Part shown: in pieces, positions 32,185-43,185 of the stretch | How the letters are laid out: every line of letters starts with the position of its first letter | How positions within the stretch are numbered: the stretch's first letter is position 1 | Assembly: GCA_031771865.1 (NCBI GenBank) | Contig: JASISA010000022.1 | Coordinates: forward strand, 1,488,001 to 1,552,000 | Origin: Nothophaeocryptopus gaeumannii | Lineage: Eukaryota; Ascomycota; Dothideomycetes; Mycosphaerellales; Mycosphaerellaceae | Length of the DNA stretch: 64,000 bases | Direction: 5' to 3' | Position numbers and translations under genes: made by a program | Notes under the pieces: generated by a model | Database searches by the model: none | Told to the model about the DNA's origin: nothing | The model's input: only the letters and a program-made list of their open reading frames with translations

Positions 32185-33606
32185 ATGGACGATTCTTCTC
32201 CGGACTTGGCGGACAACGGTGACCGCCGGCGGCGTGAGCTTGAGGAGCTCTACAATGACGATGATGAGGAGGAGGATGGACCAGTACAAACAATAGCAAG
32301 TACGAACAGAACGAAGATGCAGCTTTTCATCTTAGGTCCTGCCTTTGGGCTACCATCCATAGACGCAGACTGCATCGCGGCAGTAGCCTTGCTACAGCAC
32401 CGAGTCAAAGATGGCTACGAGATATTTGGCACCCACGACCAAACCGATCCACTGCCACGCCTTATCGACGGTACAGCAAAAGTCTCAGGCTTCAACAACA
32501 TCGTGCGGCATTTCATCGACAAACGAACATCGCAAGAACGCGAGCAGATAGATGCCATCCAACGAGCCGATTCGATCGCGATTTCATCCTTCATTGAACG
32601 CAATGCGCAAACATTGTTGGACATCTCCCTCTTTGTCGGCTTCGAGAACTATCGTCTGGCAACACGGCCTGCTTTCTCAAAGATCCTGCCATGGCACGCG
32701 AACTATCTGCTACCACCTCAGAGACGCTCTACTGCACGAGCACGAACAGAATACCTCGGCATCTCGAGTATTGATGTGGACAATGTGCACGAGGACATGA
32801 GCAATCGCCCGCAAGGCTTTGATGGGACAGGGAAAGATCCTGGAGCTGGCTTCGAAGCAGAGACAAAACAGAGAGCCAGCTTGTTGCTCCCGAGAAAGGA
32901 GACAATTAGGAGTTTGCTTCAAAGGCCCGAGCATGCTGTTGTCTTCAAGCTGAATGCGTTAGCGGACAATTTCTTTGAGCCGCTGCAGGAGCTACTCGGA
33001 GAGAGCCAATACGTCTTAGGAACTGTGAATATGACGGCTGTTGACTGCCTGTTGTATGGCTACCTCAGTCTGATGCTATTTCCCAAGCTGCCTCAGGACT
33101 GGCTGGCGACTACATTGCGGAGGAAATATAAGAGCCTGGTCGAATACACGGAACGCATACATCAGCAGCTCTCCTTGGCGACCGATGAGGAGCATGTGAT
33201 GAGCTTGGCAATTTGCGCGAGCCGCGAAGATGCCTTGAGGCAGAGAGGCACGCTCGGATTATCACTACCTTGGAGCAAAGCATACCATTTTCCCCTCGTC
33301 GAAGGTGTCCAGACTTTCTTCTTCGGTCTGTGGCAGCAAATCCCACTCCTGGGAGATGCTAATCAACTTGAACTCCGCAATGCCAAACAACGACCGTATC
33401 TTCAGCGCAACCTTCGAACGTTACTGGTGGTCGCTAGCGGTTCAATCGGTGCCGCAACGTATATTGCACTTCATGCAGGATTCCTCGTCTGGCCACATGG
33501 CGAGGAGACACAGATCTTTGGTCGGAAACGCTTGTCAGACTACGGGCATCTTGGGGCTGCGCTTGCTGGTGTCAGTCTGTTGGGCGCACAGGCTGGGCGA
33601 GGGTGA
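32185..33606 (+). CDS. Sam37/metaxin-type subunit of the mitochondrial outer-membrane SAM complex
   Basis: Peripheral subunit of the sorting and assembly machinery, which inserts beta-barrel proteins into the mitochondrial outer membrane. It is 473 aa in one exon. The N-terminal thioredoxin-like GST-N domain typical of Sam37/Tom37 starts LFILGPAFGLPSIDADCIAA. A GST-C-like helical domain follows (VVFKLNALADNFFEPLQELL, NMTAVDCLLYGYLSLMLFP). Two hydrophobic segments near the C-terminus (LLVVASGSIGAATYIALHAG and HLGAALAGVSLLGA) could anchor it. The ATG at 32185 is in ACCATGG context. The acidic stretch NDDDEEEDGP before the domain is probably disordered. Confidence 0.82.
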   Translation: MDDSSPDLADNGDRRRRELEELYNDDDEEEDGPVQTIASTNRTKMQLFILGPAFGLPSIDADCIAAVALLQHRVKDGYEIFGTHDQTDPLPRLIDGTAKVSGFNNIVRHFIDKRTSQEREQIDAIQRADSIAISSFIERNAQTLLDISLFVGFENYRLATRPAFSKILPWHANYLLPPQRRSTARARTEYLGISSIDVDNVHEDMSNRPQGFDGTGKDPGAGFEAETKQRASLLLPRKETIRSLLQRPEHAVVFKLNALADNFFEPLQELLGESQYVLGTVNMTAVDCLLYGYLSLMLFPKLPQDWLATTLRRKYKSLVEYTERIHQQLSLATDEEHVMSLAICASREDALRQRGTLGLSLPWSKAYHFPLVEGVQTFFFGLWQQIPLLGDANQLELRNAKQRPYLQRNLRTLLVVASGSIGAATYIALHAGFLVWPHGEETQIFGRKRLSDYGHLGAALAGVSLLGAQAGRG

Positions 33607-34712
33607 ATAATAGGATTCCAAATGAGTTCGTATGAGCTCGCTTAACATATCATGCCAGAAAGCCAATGATGCTTGCGCAACAAGAAGCATTGCTAGACAA
33701 GCATTCTGAGGCGGCTTTGATGAGGCTGAAATCCGGCAAAGAAAGTTTCCCAGGATGACCGTCGTTCGCCGACATGGAGGTTTCTCGCGCTCTGACGGCG
33801 TCGCCTAGTTGAAGGGCTTCACGTCCAGCATTCTCGAAAGACGCGACAGGACAAAGCGGACGCAGTCATCTCAAGCCACTACTGATCCTTTGCTGAGCAA
33901 CTCCTGCTGCAGCTGGATCACAGCTGCTCACGCGATCTTTGATGCTGCTCGCAGCGAAAAAACAACCTGGAAGCTTGGTGCATGTGCGGAGCTCCATTCG
34001 TCGATCTTTCTCAGTTGGAGCCGTCTTGCGGGGAAGCCCAGCCTTATGCAAGATCTCTAATCCTATGAGAACGTTGGAAAGGTGAAGCTGTGAGCTCTTC
34101 GTTGCTCAAGAGCCACTGCAACAATTTCGTTAAGCAACTGAATCCACGCGAAGAGTATAAAACACTTTCTGTTATCGGCAGAGGCCGTCGTTTGGGCTGA
34201 CATCTCAAACATTGGGACGCAATGAAGTCCGTGCTACGCATCGTCGAAGGATGTCGACAAGCTCTGAAGGATGCACCTTACCGAATCGCGAGAATACCGC
34301 CGAGACGTCACCGAGAACATGACCGCGACTCCATCTGTATGGCCACCGTTCCCCGCGAGTTGGCGTCTGGAGAAGGTACGGGAGACAACAAATTACCGCT
34401 GTGTTGTCATCATGCTCAAGCATGGTGCGTTCTCTAAGGTGTCGATCCGTTTCATTTGAACTCGTAGGATGCTGCGAGGTTCCCTATTGGAGGACGTTTG
34501 GGTGTTTGTATGCATTCTGTGTCTGTGCACCAGATCATTGTTCCCGACCGACGGGACAGATGCATACCATGAACGGATGCTAGGCACGTTGGCATGTGCT
34601 CTTCGATTGACTATATAACAATGTCCGCCCCTTACTTGAACGTAGACTTTTGGTAGGACAACCACCAAGTCTAAACTATCGAGAATCCTCCATCTCGTCG
34701 AGGTTCTCCAAG
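33607..34712. other. Intergenic region and MFS promoter
   Basis: About 1.1 kb. There are TATA-like boxes at about 34157 (TATAAAA) and about 34613 (CTATATAA). The second lies 100 bp before the MFS ATG at 34713 and fits a core promoter. No gene is supported. Confidence 0.45.
34612..34620 (+). promoter_or_regulatory. Probable TATA box of the MFS transporter gene
   Basis: ACTATATAA about 95 bp upstream of the ATG at 34713. The position leaves a short leader, which supports 34713 as the true start. Confidence 0.5.
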
Positions 34713-36453
34713 ATGTTTGGCATGAAGGATCGGTACTTTGGCCTCCGCGGTGGATGGCTCACCTTCTGGGTGACCGTCGCTTGCGGTACAGACATGACTC
34801 TCTTCGGCTATGATCAAGGTGTCTTTGGAGGCGTTGTTGTTACGGACGACTCTCTGGACCAACTTGGACTACGGGACAATAGTTCGCTTCTCGGCACAGT
34901 CACCGCAATCTACGACATTGGATGCTTCTTCGGCGCTATACTTGCATACTTCATTGGCGATATCCTTGGTCGAAAAAAGACTGTGCTCCTAGGATCGACT
35001 GTTCTATCTATCGGTGCCTTGCTACAGATCACGGCCTATGGAGTCCCTCAGATGATCATTGGCCGAATCGTCGCAGGCATCGGAAACGGACTGAACACTT
35101 CTACTGCACCACCTTGGCAAGCTGAGACCTCAAAGGCCGCGTGGAGAGGAAAGCTCATTGTCATCGAGCTGATCCTCAACATTGCCGGCTTCTCTCTCAG
35201 CAATTGGGTGACTTTTGGGTTTTCGTACGTTCCAGGAGGTGTGGCATGGCGTGTCCCATTGGCGATGCAGTTCATCTTCATCGTCATCCTCTTCGCCACT
35301 GTCCCATGGTTGCCCGAGAGCCCTCGATGGCTGGTGCAGAAGGAGAGGCCAGAAGAAGCAGAGCAGATCCTAGCCGACATTGAGGGAACCGACCTCGAAG
35401 ACCCGTACGTCCAAACTGAGCTCAAGGAAATCCAATTCTCAACCCAGTACGAGCGTGAGCACTCTGTCCGCGTACGGGACCTTCTTCGCGGCAAACAAAC
35501 CGATGGAGCTGGTACTTGTACTCTCCGTCGAATCTTTCTCGGAATGGGTGCGCAAGCCATTCAGCAGCTCAGCGGTATCAACGTCACTAGCTACTACCTT
35601 CCGACCGTCCTCATCGAGTCCGTTGGCTTCGACAATCGCATGGCTCGTCTCCTGGCAGCCTGCAACAGCGTCAGCTACCTCGTCTTCTCCCTCATCGGGA
35701 TCCCGAACGTCGAACGATGGGGCCGACGTAAGATGCTCATGTACGCGGCTGCGGGTCAATGCTTCTGCTACTTGATTATCACCGCACTTCTTCGATATGC
35801 TTCGGAGCCTGGCTATGCGCACGCGACTGAAGTGGGAAGCGCATCTGTTGCTTTCTTCTTCTTATACAACGTCTTCTTCGGAATCGGTATGCAGGGCGTA
35901 CCTTGGCTCTACCCAGCTGAGATCAACGGTCTCGCTATGAGAAACAAGGGCGCTGCTTTGGGTACAGCTACGAACTGGATCTGCAACTTCGTAAGTGAAA
36001 CCATATAATTTCAATCACTCGCTGCATACTAGAGCTAAAGTAATTTAACAGATGGTTGTCGAAATCACCCCCATTGGCATCCAAAACCTCGGCTGGAAAT
36101 TCTACATCATCTGGACCGTCTTCAATTTCTCCTTCGTCCCCATCGTCTATTTCCTTTTCCCCGAAACCGCAGGCCGTACGCTCGAAGATATCGATGACTA
36201 CTTCCGAACCAATAATCGACCCAAGGACATTCTTGTCTTTAGGGACAAATTGGCTACGACTTCGAAAAGGCCTATTGAGTATATTGAGAAAGAACAGCAG
36301 GAGATTAGGAGGCAGAGCTCTGTCAACCCGAGGGCGGCGAGTTTCGCGGCTATGCACAATAGGAGCAGGAATGCGAGTTTGGCGGAGCAGGGGGTTAGTG
36401 GTGGAAGGATGGATGAGAAAGACGATATTCAGGCGCATAAGGAGGTCAGATGA
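34713..36453 (+). CDS. MFS sugar transporter (sugar porter family)
   Basis: Twelve-helix plasma-membrane transporter, 559 aa, exons 34713-35990 and 36052-36453. The sugar-porter motifs are all present: FGYDQGVFGG in helix 1, GDILGRKKT, RIVAGIGNG, PESPRWLV, QQLSGINVTSYYLPT, ERWGRRKML, WLYPAEINGLAMRNKGAA and FPETAGRTLEDID. The 61-nt intron (GTAAGT...TAACAG) falls between WICNF and MVVEITPIG. The QLSGIN motif supports hexose-type transport. The C-terminal cytosolic tail is long and Arg/Ser-rich. The open frame extends upstream without an ATG, so 34713 is chosen. Confidence 0.93.
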
Positions 36454-37060
36454 ATGGTCCCCGAAGGCTGAGGAAACTTCCACGAATATGCTCGACTTCA
36501 TTGTCTGTAAAACGCAACGCCTTTTCATGGTGCAACTTCTCATTGCTATCTTCCCATGACGTGTTCGTCAAGTCGTGCAATGCGGAGATGCGATCACACG
36601 AGCAGTAAAGGCCGTCGTACTCACGTATGGTGCATGGGTAGCCATGCTTTCTCCAGCATTGCCCCAGACGGTTCGGTGTGACGTCCGTGTTTTGACGCAC
36701 AAATGCATGGGTATTGATGGCCCAAGCACAAGCTCTCACCGAGCTATTGTGAGGAGCTGAGCTCTCGCGGGCGGGACACGAGAGGGAGCAATCGCATGCC
36801 CGCATCAATTTCACTGTGCATTGATCTGGTCACGCCTCGTTTCCCACTCACCACATGAAAGCCAACAGTAGGGAAGTCTTGTTTTCGTTGATGGACGTTT
36901 GTTGGTACAGGAGATTTCGTTGAAAACAGTTAATCAATATTCGTCGGGTCGGTTGTTGGCGGGACATTAGAACTAAACGAGGATGAAAGCTCGCTAGCCG
37001 CCGGTATTCTTCTTAACTGCCATTGCTCTGTGCAAACACTCTGGTGAGCAGGAGATCAGA
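36454..37060. other. Intergenic/promoter region of glycogenin
   Basis: About 600 bp with no supported gene; presumably the MFS 3' end and glycogenin promoter. Confidence 0.4.
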
Positions 37061-39782
37061 ATGGCGGACGAGGAGGATGTTTACTGTACGGTACGTAAGA
37101 GTACGACATGTCTGAGACTGAGACTGAGCTTCGAGGGATCTGAGACTGACTGACGTCGGTGCAGCTGGTGATGAACGATGCCTATTTACCCGGTATGCCA
37201 CCGCCGACCACATACCCCCTCGTACGGATGGCGACTGTGACGAGAGACTGAACAATCGCAGGAGCTGCGGTATTGGCACATTCATTACGGGATTGCGGGA
37301 CCACGAAGAAGCTCGCGTGTCTCATACTACAAGATGGATTGCGAGCGAGTACCATTGATGAGCTGCGGGTGAACACACATACTACTGTAAGCGTCGAGGA
37401 GATGTATTGATCGTATGGCAGTCACTATACAACTATGTCATCCCCGTCGAGCAGATCGGAAACCCGCACCCGAGCAATCTCTACCTTATGAACCGACCCG
37501 ATCTCCTCTACACCTTCACCAAGATCAACCTCTGGCGCCAGACCCAATTCCGAAAGATCGTCTACATTGACGCCGACGTCGTTGCACTACGTGCCCCCGA
37601 GGAGCTGTTCGGTCTACCCGATGCCTTCGCCGCAGCGCCGGACGTAGGTTGGCCAGATGCCTTCAATACGGGCGTCATGGTGATATCTCCAGACATTGGC
37701 GAATACTATGCACTGAGAGGATTGGCGAATGCGGGAGACAGCTTCGATGGTGCAGATCAAGGATTGCTGAATCAGTATTTTGAACATCGGCCGTGGAAAA
37801 GACTGAGCTTCACATACAATACCACACCCAGCGCGAACTACCAGTATGAGCCTGCCTACAGGTACTGGAAGCAGAATATCACGCTGGTGCATTTCATCGG
37901 GAAAGAGAAGCCGTGGCAACGAGGGCGAGAAGAGAAGGGCGTGCCTAATGCGTTTCAAGAGATGCTTAGCAGATGGTGGGCAGTATACGATCGACATTTT
38001 AGAGTCTCGGTAAGTGCTAAGCAGTGAGGGACGGAACACTGGCTGAGAAGACGCGCGATAGACAACCGACTATGTTTACGGACAGCGAAACGCCATGTTG
38101 GCGTACGTCAATGAAGGGACAAAGCGACAAGGGGCATACTCGTCTACGGGCTACCCTGTCGACTCGACACATCAAGGTCAGCAGCATACGCACGAGCAAG
38201 CGCTTCATTATCAATCGCCGCCTGAGCAGGGCCAATCAACCGGCACCACAGAAACACTGATGACAGAACCAGGCGAACCAGCAGAAAATAATGACCAAGG
38301 TCGCCACCAACCAGCCCCGACAGTTGAGCAGCGCAGCTTCTCTGCTCCACATATGGAATGGGATGCTACTCGAGGTGCACCGCCAGTTGATGCAAGACCA
38401 GAAGCCGCTCACTTTCCGACCACCACCTACGAGTTCAATAACGATCCCACGCCGTTCCGCCCTCCGCCTTCGTACCCTCAACCGCCGAGAGACATGTACT
38501 ACCAAGTGCCAGCCAAGGCGGAGGAGATGCCCAAGCCAATCTTCCCTTGGGAAGAGCGAGAAGACCGACACACATCGAGAAGGTTTGTCGAAGATGAACC
38601 ACTTCCCCCGCCACCAGCGCTGGAGCCCGAAAACGCTTATATGGATGAGCTGGAAGTCACTACGAACAGCAGGCCTGAGCCGGTGACGCCCACCATCAAG
38701 ATTAGCGATTCCGATCCTTGGACTGCTTTCTCCCAGAACCGGAACGCTTGGGATGATGTTGGTGGCATCAACGAGTATGTCCGGGCCTTGACTTCTTTAC
38801 AGAAGAATAAAGGCAACGTTCAAGTGCTCCAGCAGAACGCGCCGGCTGTTGATACGGGACACATTCTCTCTCCAACGGACGAGCGTGCGCCACAGAACAT
38901 TATCGAACAGGCATCAAAGCGGAGAGAGAGTTTGATTCTGACAGACTTTCCAACTGCTATCGAACGGCCATCGTTACCAGTGACGCCTGCACCTCGACGA
39001 CGGTCAACCTTCTGGGGTGATGAAGGCCGTGATGATGAGGCCGAGCTTCCACCTGCGGAAGGAGTTCCGGACCAGGCTGATTGGGTATGTCCAAATTGCG
39101 GTTTTGTCACGCTCAGCAAGCCTGCTGTATCTCCCGATTTCGCCATGTTCGCGCATTCGTTTCTGAAATACTGACATCAATAACGCGGATTCACCACGTT
39201 CGACCAGAAGCGACAACTCACGATGCTGCTATCTCATGGGGCAGTGGTGCTTGCTGAAGATGATTGAACGACAAGAGCGATTCGACAGTGACTTATGCTA
39301 ATCTTCTTTCTTCAATCAAGGACCCCAACGCGCAACTCGAACAGCTCAGACAAAGCTCACTAGTAGGCCCAAGCGATCTCAAGTTGCCAGAACACAAGAT
39401 CACCAAACGACAAATGCCAAGCTCCGCCGCACTGATACCCGAGCACGCCCTGTCCCATCCACACGTCCCAGTTAACAGTGAGGATCATACTGGAGGTGCA
39501 ACGACCGCTATTCATCATAGTGTGTCATACAGCGGAGGTAGCAGTACTCACGGTCTCGGACCTGGAGGAGCTAGTATATCGACCATAAGCACGAGCTCTT
39601 ACGAAGTCTCGAACCAAACCGAGATCAACACAGCTATCAATGCTGCGACTTCGGGAGCGGCGCCAATGCCTGGAGAATTTCCGGCCGAGGCAACCGAAGC
39701 CAGGTCGATATCGTTTGCCGAGCCTGGGTTTGGCAAGCCTGTGGCGGTCGACGAGAAGGAAGCGGGCGGTGAACTCAATTAG
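37061..39782 (+). CDS. Glycogenin (self-glucosylating glycogen primer)
   Basis: Family GT8 enzyme that attaches the first glucoses to itself from UDP-glucose to start glycogen. Six exons (37061-37090, 37165-37192, 37262-37368, 37422-38009, 38086-39084, 39321-39782) give 737 aa. The GT8 domain occupies residues 1 to about 255. It shows LVMNDAYLPGAAVLAHSLRD, the metal-binding D-A-D at 105-107 (IVYIDADVVAL), FNTGVMVISP, DGADQGLLNQYF and LVHFIGKEKPW. The remainder is the long, disordered, Pro/Gln-rich tail usual in fungal glycogenins. The last intron (GTATGT, TGCTAAT branch, TCAAG) joins QADW to DPNAQLEQLRQSSL, a typical fungal glycogenin tail block. The 30- and 28-nt first exons are unusually small. 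The tail splices are less certain than the catalytic part. Confidence 0.88.
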
Positions 39783-40465
39783 ACTGAGGATGGACAATTG
39801 AGTCCCATACAAGAGCTGACTTGAGTAACGACTACCTGAATCGACATTACTGGGCTGCATGGACGAAGCGAAGAGACGACCAGAATGAGGAAAGTATAAT
39901 GGGGGATGAAGAAAGAGATCACGACATATACTTGTGCATACTGTTACAGCCACACTCATCTCAGCCAGATACCTGTTTGTGTGTGAAAAAGGGACAACGG
40001 AAAGCAAGTCAATATGAGAAGTCGTTTTACAATCTGCATACGAGGGCATCAATCATATGGGAGCCGGGATGATATTCCTTGAGCGTTTTGGCGTGGCACA
40101 TCCGGTTCTCCTGCATTTGGCCGAGCACGTGTTCCATTCAAAGGCAGGGCGAATGTGAGGCATTTAGATAAACATCAAGATAATGTATTCATGTGCGCAG
40201 GCAGAGGGAGTCACTGCCATCGACGTCTTCGCGCGGCTCGTCTTCAATGCTGAGTCAGCCAGCCAATCTTCGAGTGACGCGCCTTCCGACTTCGCGACCT
40301 CAGACCACGCGACTTGACTTCACTTCACTTCCCGCCAAGGACGGTCATGGAAAACAGAGAACATTGTCTGATCTCTGAAGATTGTCACATCTATATCTAC
40401 ACTTCTACCTATCGCGACCGGCTTCCACAGCAAGCCTGTCTACGACTCTATGACTCTGCCGATGT
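39783..40465. other. Intergenic region between convergent genes
   Basis: About 680 bp holding the 3' ends of glycogenin and the anion-type MFS gene. No further feature is supported. Confidence 0.4.
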
Positions 40466-42325
40466 CTAATGAGCGAACCGAAAGTCTAACCTCTTGTTCC
40501 CAGAGTCCTTCGTTGTCGCGAGATACTCCTCTTTTTGCTCTTTCGACATGGCGCTCCAGATGCGTTCGCGACGACGGTTCACGGTTACGTAGAAGATTTT
40601 GGCGAAAACGAACATGCAGATATTCCAGGCTACGAGGGCGAGGAGGACTTTGTTGCCCGTGTAGTATTGGGGTTTGTCGGAGGTTCGGTAGATCTGTGAG
40701 GAGGAAGGTGGATTAGCTGACGAGGCTGGGTAGAGAAAGCATGCTTAAGACTCACATTATTGCCGATAATGTTGCTGACCTGCACGGTCATGTTGTAGAT
40801 TGCTGACGCCACAGTCCTCGTCCGAACAGTCCCGGCGTTCCTCGAAGTAATCGCCACAATAACAGCATGAACATACGGCATCGCATACAGTAACACCGAC
40901 AGTATCCAGGCGACCCAGGCATTTCGGTTCGGCGGGAGCACCTCCAACGCAATCAACAATGGCAACGCCCACCACTGACTTATAGTCGCCAACAAGAATC
41001 TTTCGTTCAACTTCTCGGACAGCCAGGTGAATGCCAGCAAATTTATGATGAAGATGACATATGCCGGAATCGTCAACAAATTCGTCTCGAAGGTTCCAAA
41101 CCCGACGCTTTTCAACTGAAGGGTCAAATAGCTGTTGATTGGGATACTAGGGATCATCCAGGTAAAGCCGAGTAAATAAATAGGCCACATATGATAATCT
41201 TTAAGGCAGGTCCAGAACATGGTGAAGGAGAGGCCTTGACGGTTATGCATGTCACCTTTGCTAGGATCATCTCTCAAGACACGGTTGACCATGATCTTCT
41301 CCTGGCGCTCGCTGAACCAACCATCTTTACCGCGGAATTTGGATGCTGTCTGAGTGGGTGAGGGTGGGAGGTAGAAGTATGAGATAATTCCGATTAGCCC
41401 TGTGAGGGTTCCTTCGAGGGCGAAGAGCCAGCGCCAGCCTGCGAGGCCATTGATTCCTCTCATATGTAGGATACCGTACGCGAGGAAAGCGGAGACGATG
41501 CTTGTGGATTGGTACGCTGTCCAGAAGAAGGACAGGCGGACAGGGAGCTCGGCACCGGTGTAGAAGTAGGAGAGGTAGAGGATGATGTCGGGGATGAAAC
41601 CGCCTGGAAGGAGGTCAGCTAAACTCGTAGCATTGCATTGGGAGCGCATTACCTTCGATCAGACCCAGCAATGCTCTGCAAGCCCAGAACGAGCTTCGCC
41701 CGCTTAGAAACGCTTGACAGCTGGCAACGAGCGACCAAGAGACCATCTGTATCGGAACCCAGTTGTCCGGACCAAGCTTCTTCGAGATAAGCTGCGAAGG
41801 AAGCTCTGCGAACAGAAAAGTCAGGTAGAAGATCGTTTGTCCAGTATTGTACTCGTTCGTTGACAATCCCAGATCGTCCAGCATGTTGTCTGACAGCGCC
41901 TGAGAGATATTGCCACGATCAAGTTGAAGCGCGAAGAACATCAAACAACACCACAAACAAATCCGATAATCGATCTTGCGAATCACTCTCTTCTCCTCCT
42001 TCGGCTCCCATTGGAACTTTGGATCATATCGATGAGCTCCCTCATATGAGTCTATCGGCTTGTAGAACTCTGTCAGAGAGTCGTCCTCCTCGAATGTCTT
42101 ACCTCCGGTCCTTGCGAAGAGAGAAGTATCAACGACCGGAGCAGCTTCCGGGAAGGCCTTGGGAATAACATTATCGCTTTCGGAGTCCTTGGCGTCATAG
42201 ACGCCTTCGTGAGCAGCCCCCATCCTGAGCAACGGTGTATCTGCTGTGTCACCTTCAGATACAGCCAAGTGCTTGTCCTTTCGGCGCCCAGGAAAGAATT
42301 CTTTTAGCAGAGAGGCGGGAGGCAT
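40466..42325 (-). CDS. MFS transporter of the anion:cation symporter (Dal5-like) family
   Basis: Plasma-membrane permease for an organic anion, 582 aa, exons 42325-41653, 41603-40756 and 40693-40466. The ACS-family hallmark in helix 1 is LQLDRGNISQALSDNM. Others are FYLTFLFAELPSQLISKKLG, GLIEGGFIPDIILYLSYFYT and GWRWLFALEGTLTGLIG. The N-terminal about 100 residues are hydrophilic. Both introns have clean signals (GTAATG/TTCCAG with GCTGAC, and GTGAGT/TCACAG). Relatives carry allantoate, nicotinate, pantothenate, vitamins or sulfonates. The divergent TauD gene points to a sulfonate or taurine substrate, which is inference. Confidence 0.92.
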
Positions 42326-43185
42326 CTCGCGCAGGACGTCCAGCGGACTTCCACTTTTAAGCAGTGCTCAAGCTATTCGCTATGACAGTGGCATTGCAAC
42401 CATCGGGCGGGATGCTGGCCGGTCAACGGCAAGGATATCAGGCAAAAAGCGTTCTGATAGTGGATCCAATGGCCACATCAAACCGCCGGTAGAGTGGACA
42501 GCGTGCCGTGGAAGGATTGCGAATGACGCTTTCTGCGATAGCAAGATACGATGACGATCCACTGCATGGAAGGTCAAGAAAAAGTTCTACCGTTGCTCGC
42601 GCACGCGAGACGGGATGGCTTCTTGGGAAGGTGAGACGTTGGGTATGGCTTCGCATGCGTGGGCCCATGCAGGTTGAGTGAAGGTGCCAATCATGGGAAC
42701 CAGAGAGGGGGCCGAACTCCGCTAAGAGCAGCACGCCATTCAATTCCACGATTCGCAATGCTCTGACCTGCTTCTTTGGTGAGCACGACATGTGAGGTCT
42801 ACACGACGAGTCGAAGACACTTGGCCCAATTCCGACAAGCCGATGGCCTGGCAATGGCGACAAGCCGGCTGTTTCGGCACGCGTCTTCCACGTTGTCTTC
42901 GACCTCACCTCTACCCCACTATGCAGCTTTGTTGCTTGGATGAGGCCTTGGAGCCGCAAGTACCTTCGTAGTCAGTCGCTCGTGCATTCTGAGTTGCCCG
43001 AGCGGCGAGGCGATTCGGTCTTTGATGCCGCCGTTGTGCCATGCTTTGCAGACCGATGCCGGAATGGCGACTGGATTGATATATCAGAGGTCAAGTTCGC
43101 CCCATGACTGACGTTGCTTTTCTCTGATCCCCCTTGCTCTCGACCTTTTCTCATCAAGAATCTCTATCATCAGGAAGACACTATC
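42326..43185. promoter_or_regulatory. Bidirectional promoter of the transporter/dioxygenase pair
   Basis: About 860 bp between the divergent starts of the ACS-family transporter (42325) and the TauD dioxygenase (43186). There is no supported gene inside. A shared regulatory region is expected if the two act together. I could not assign specific factor sites. Confidence 0.45.
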
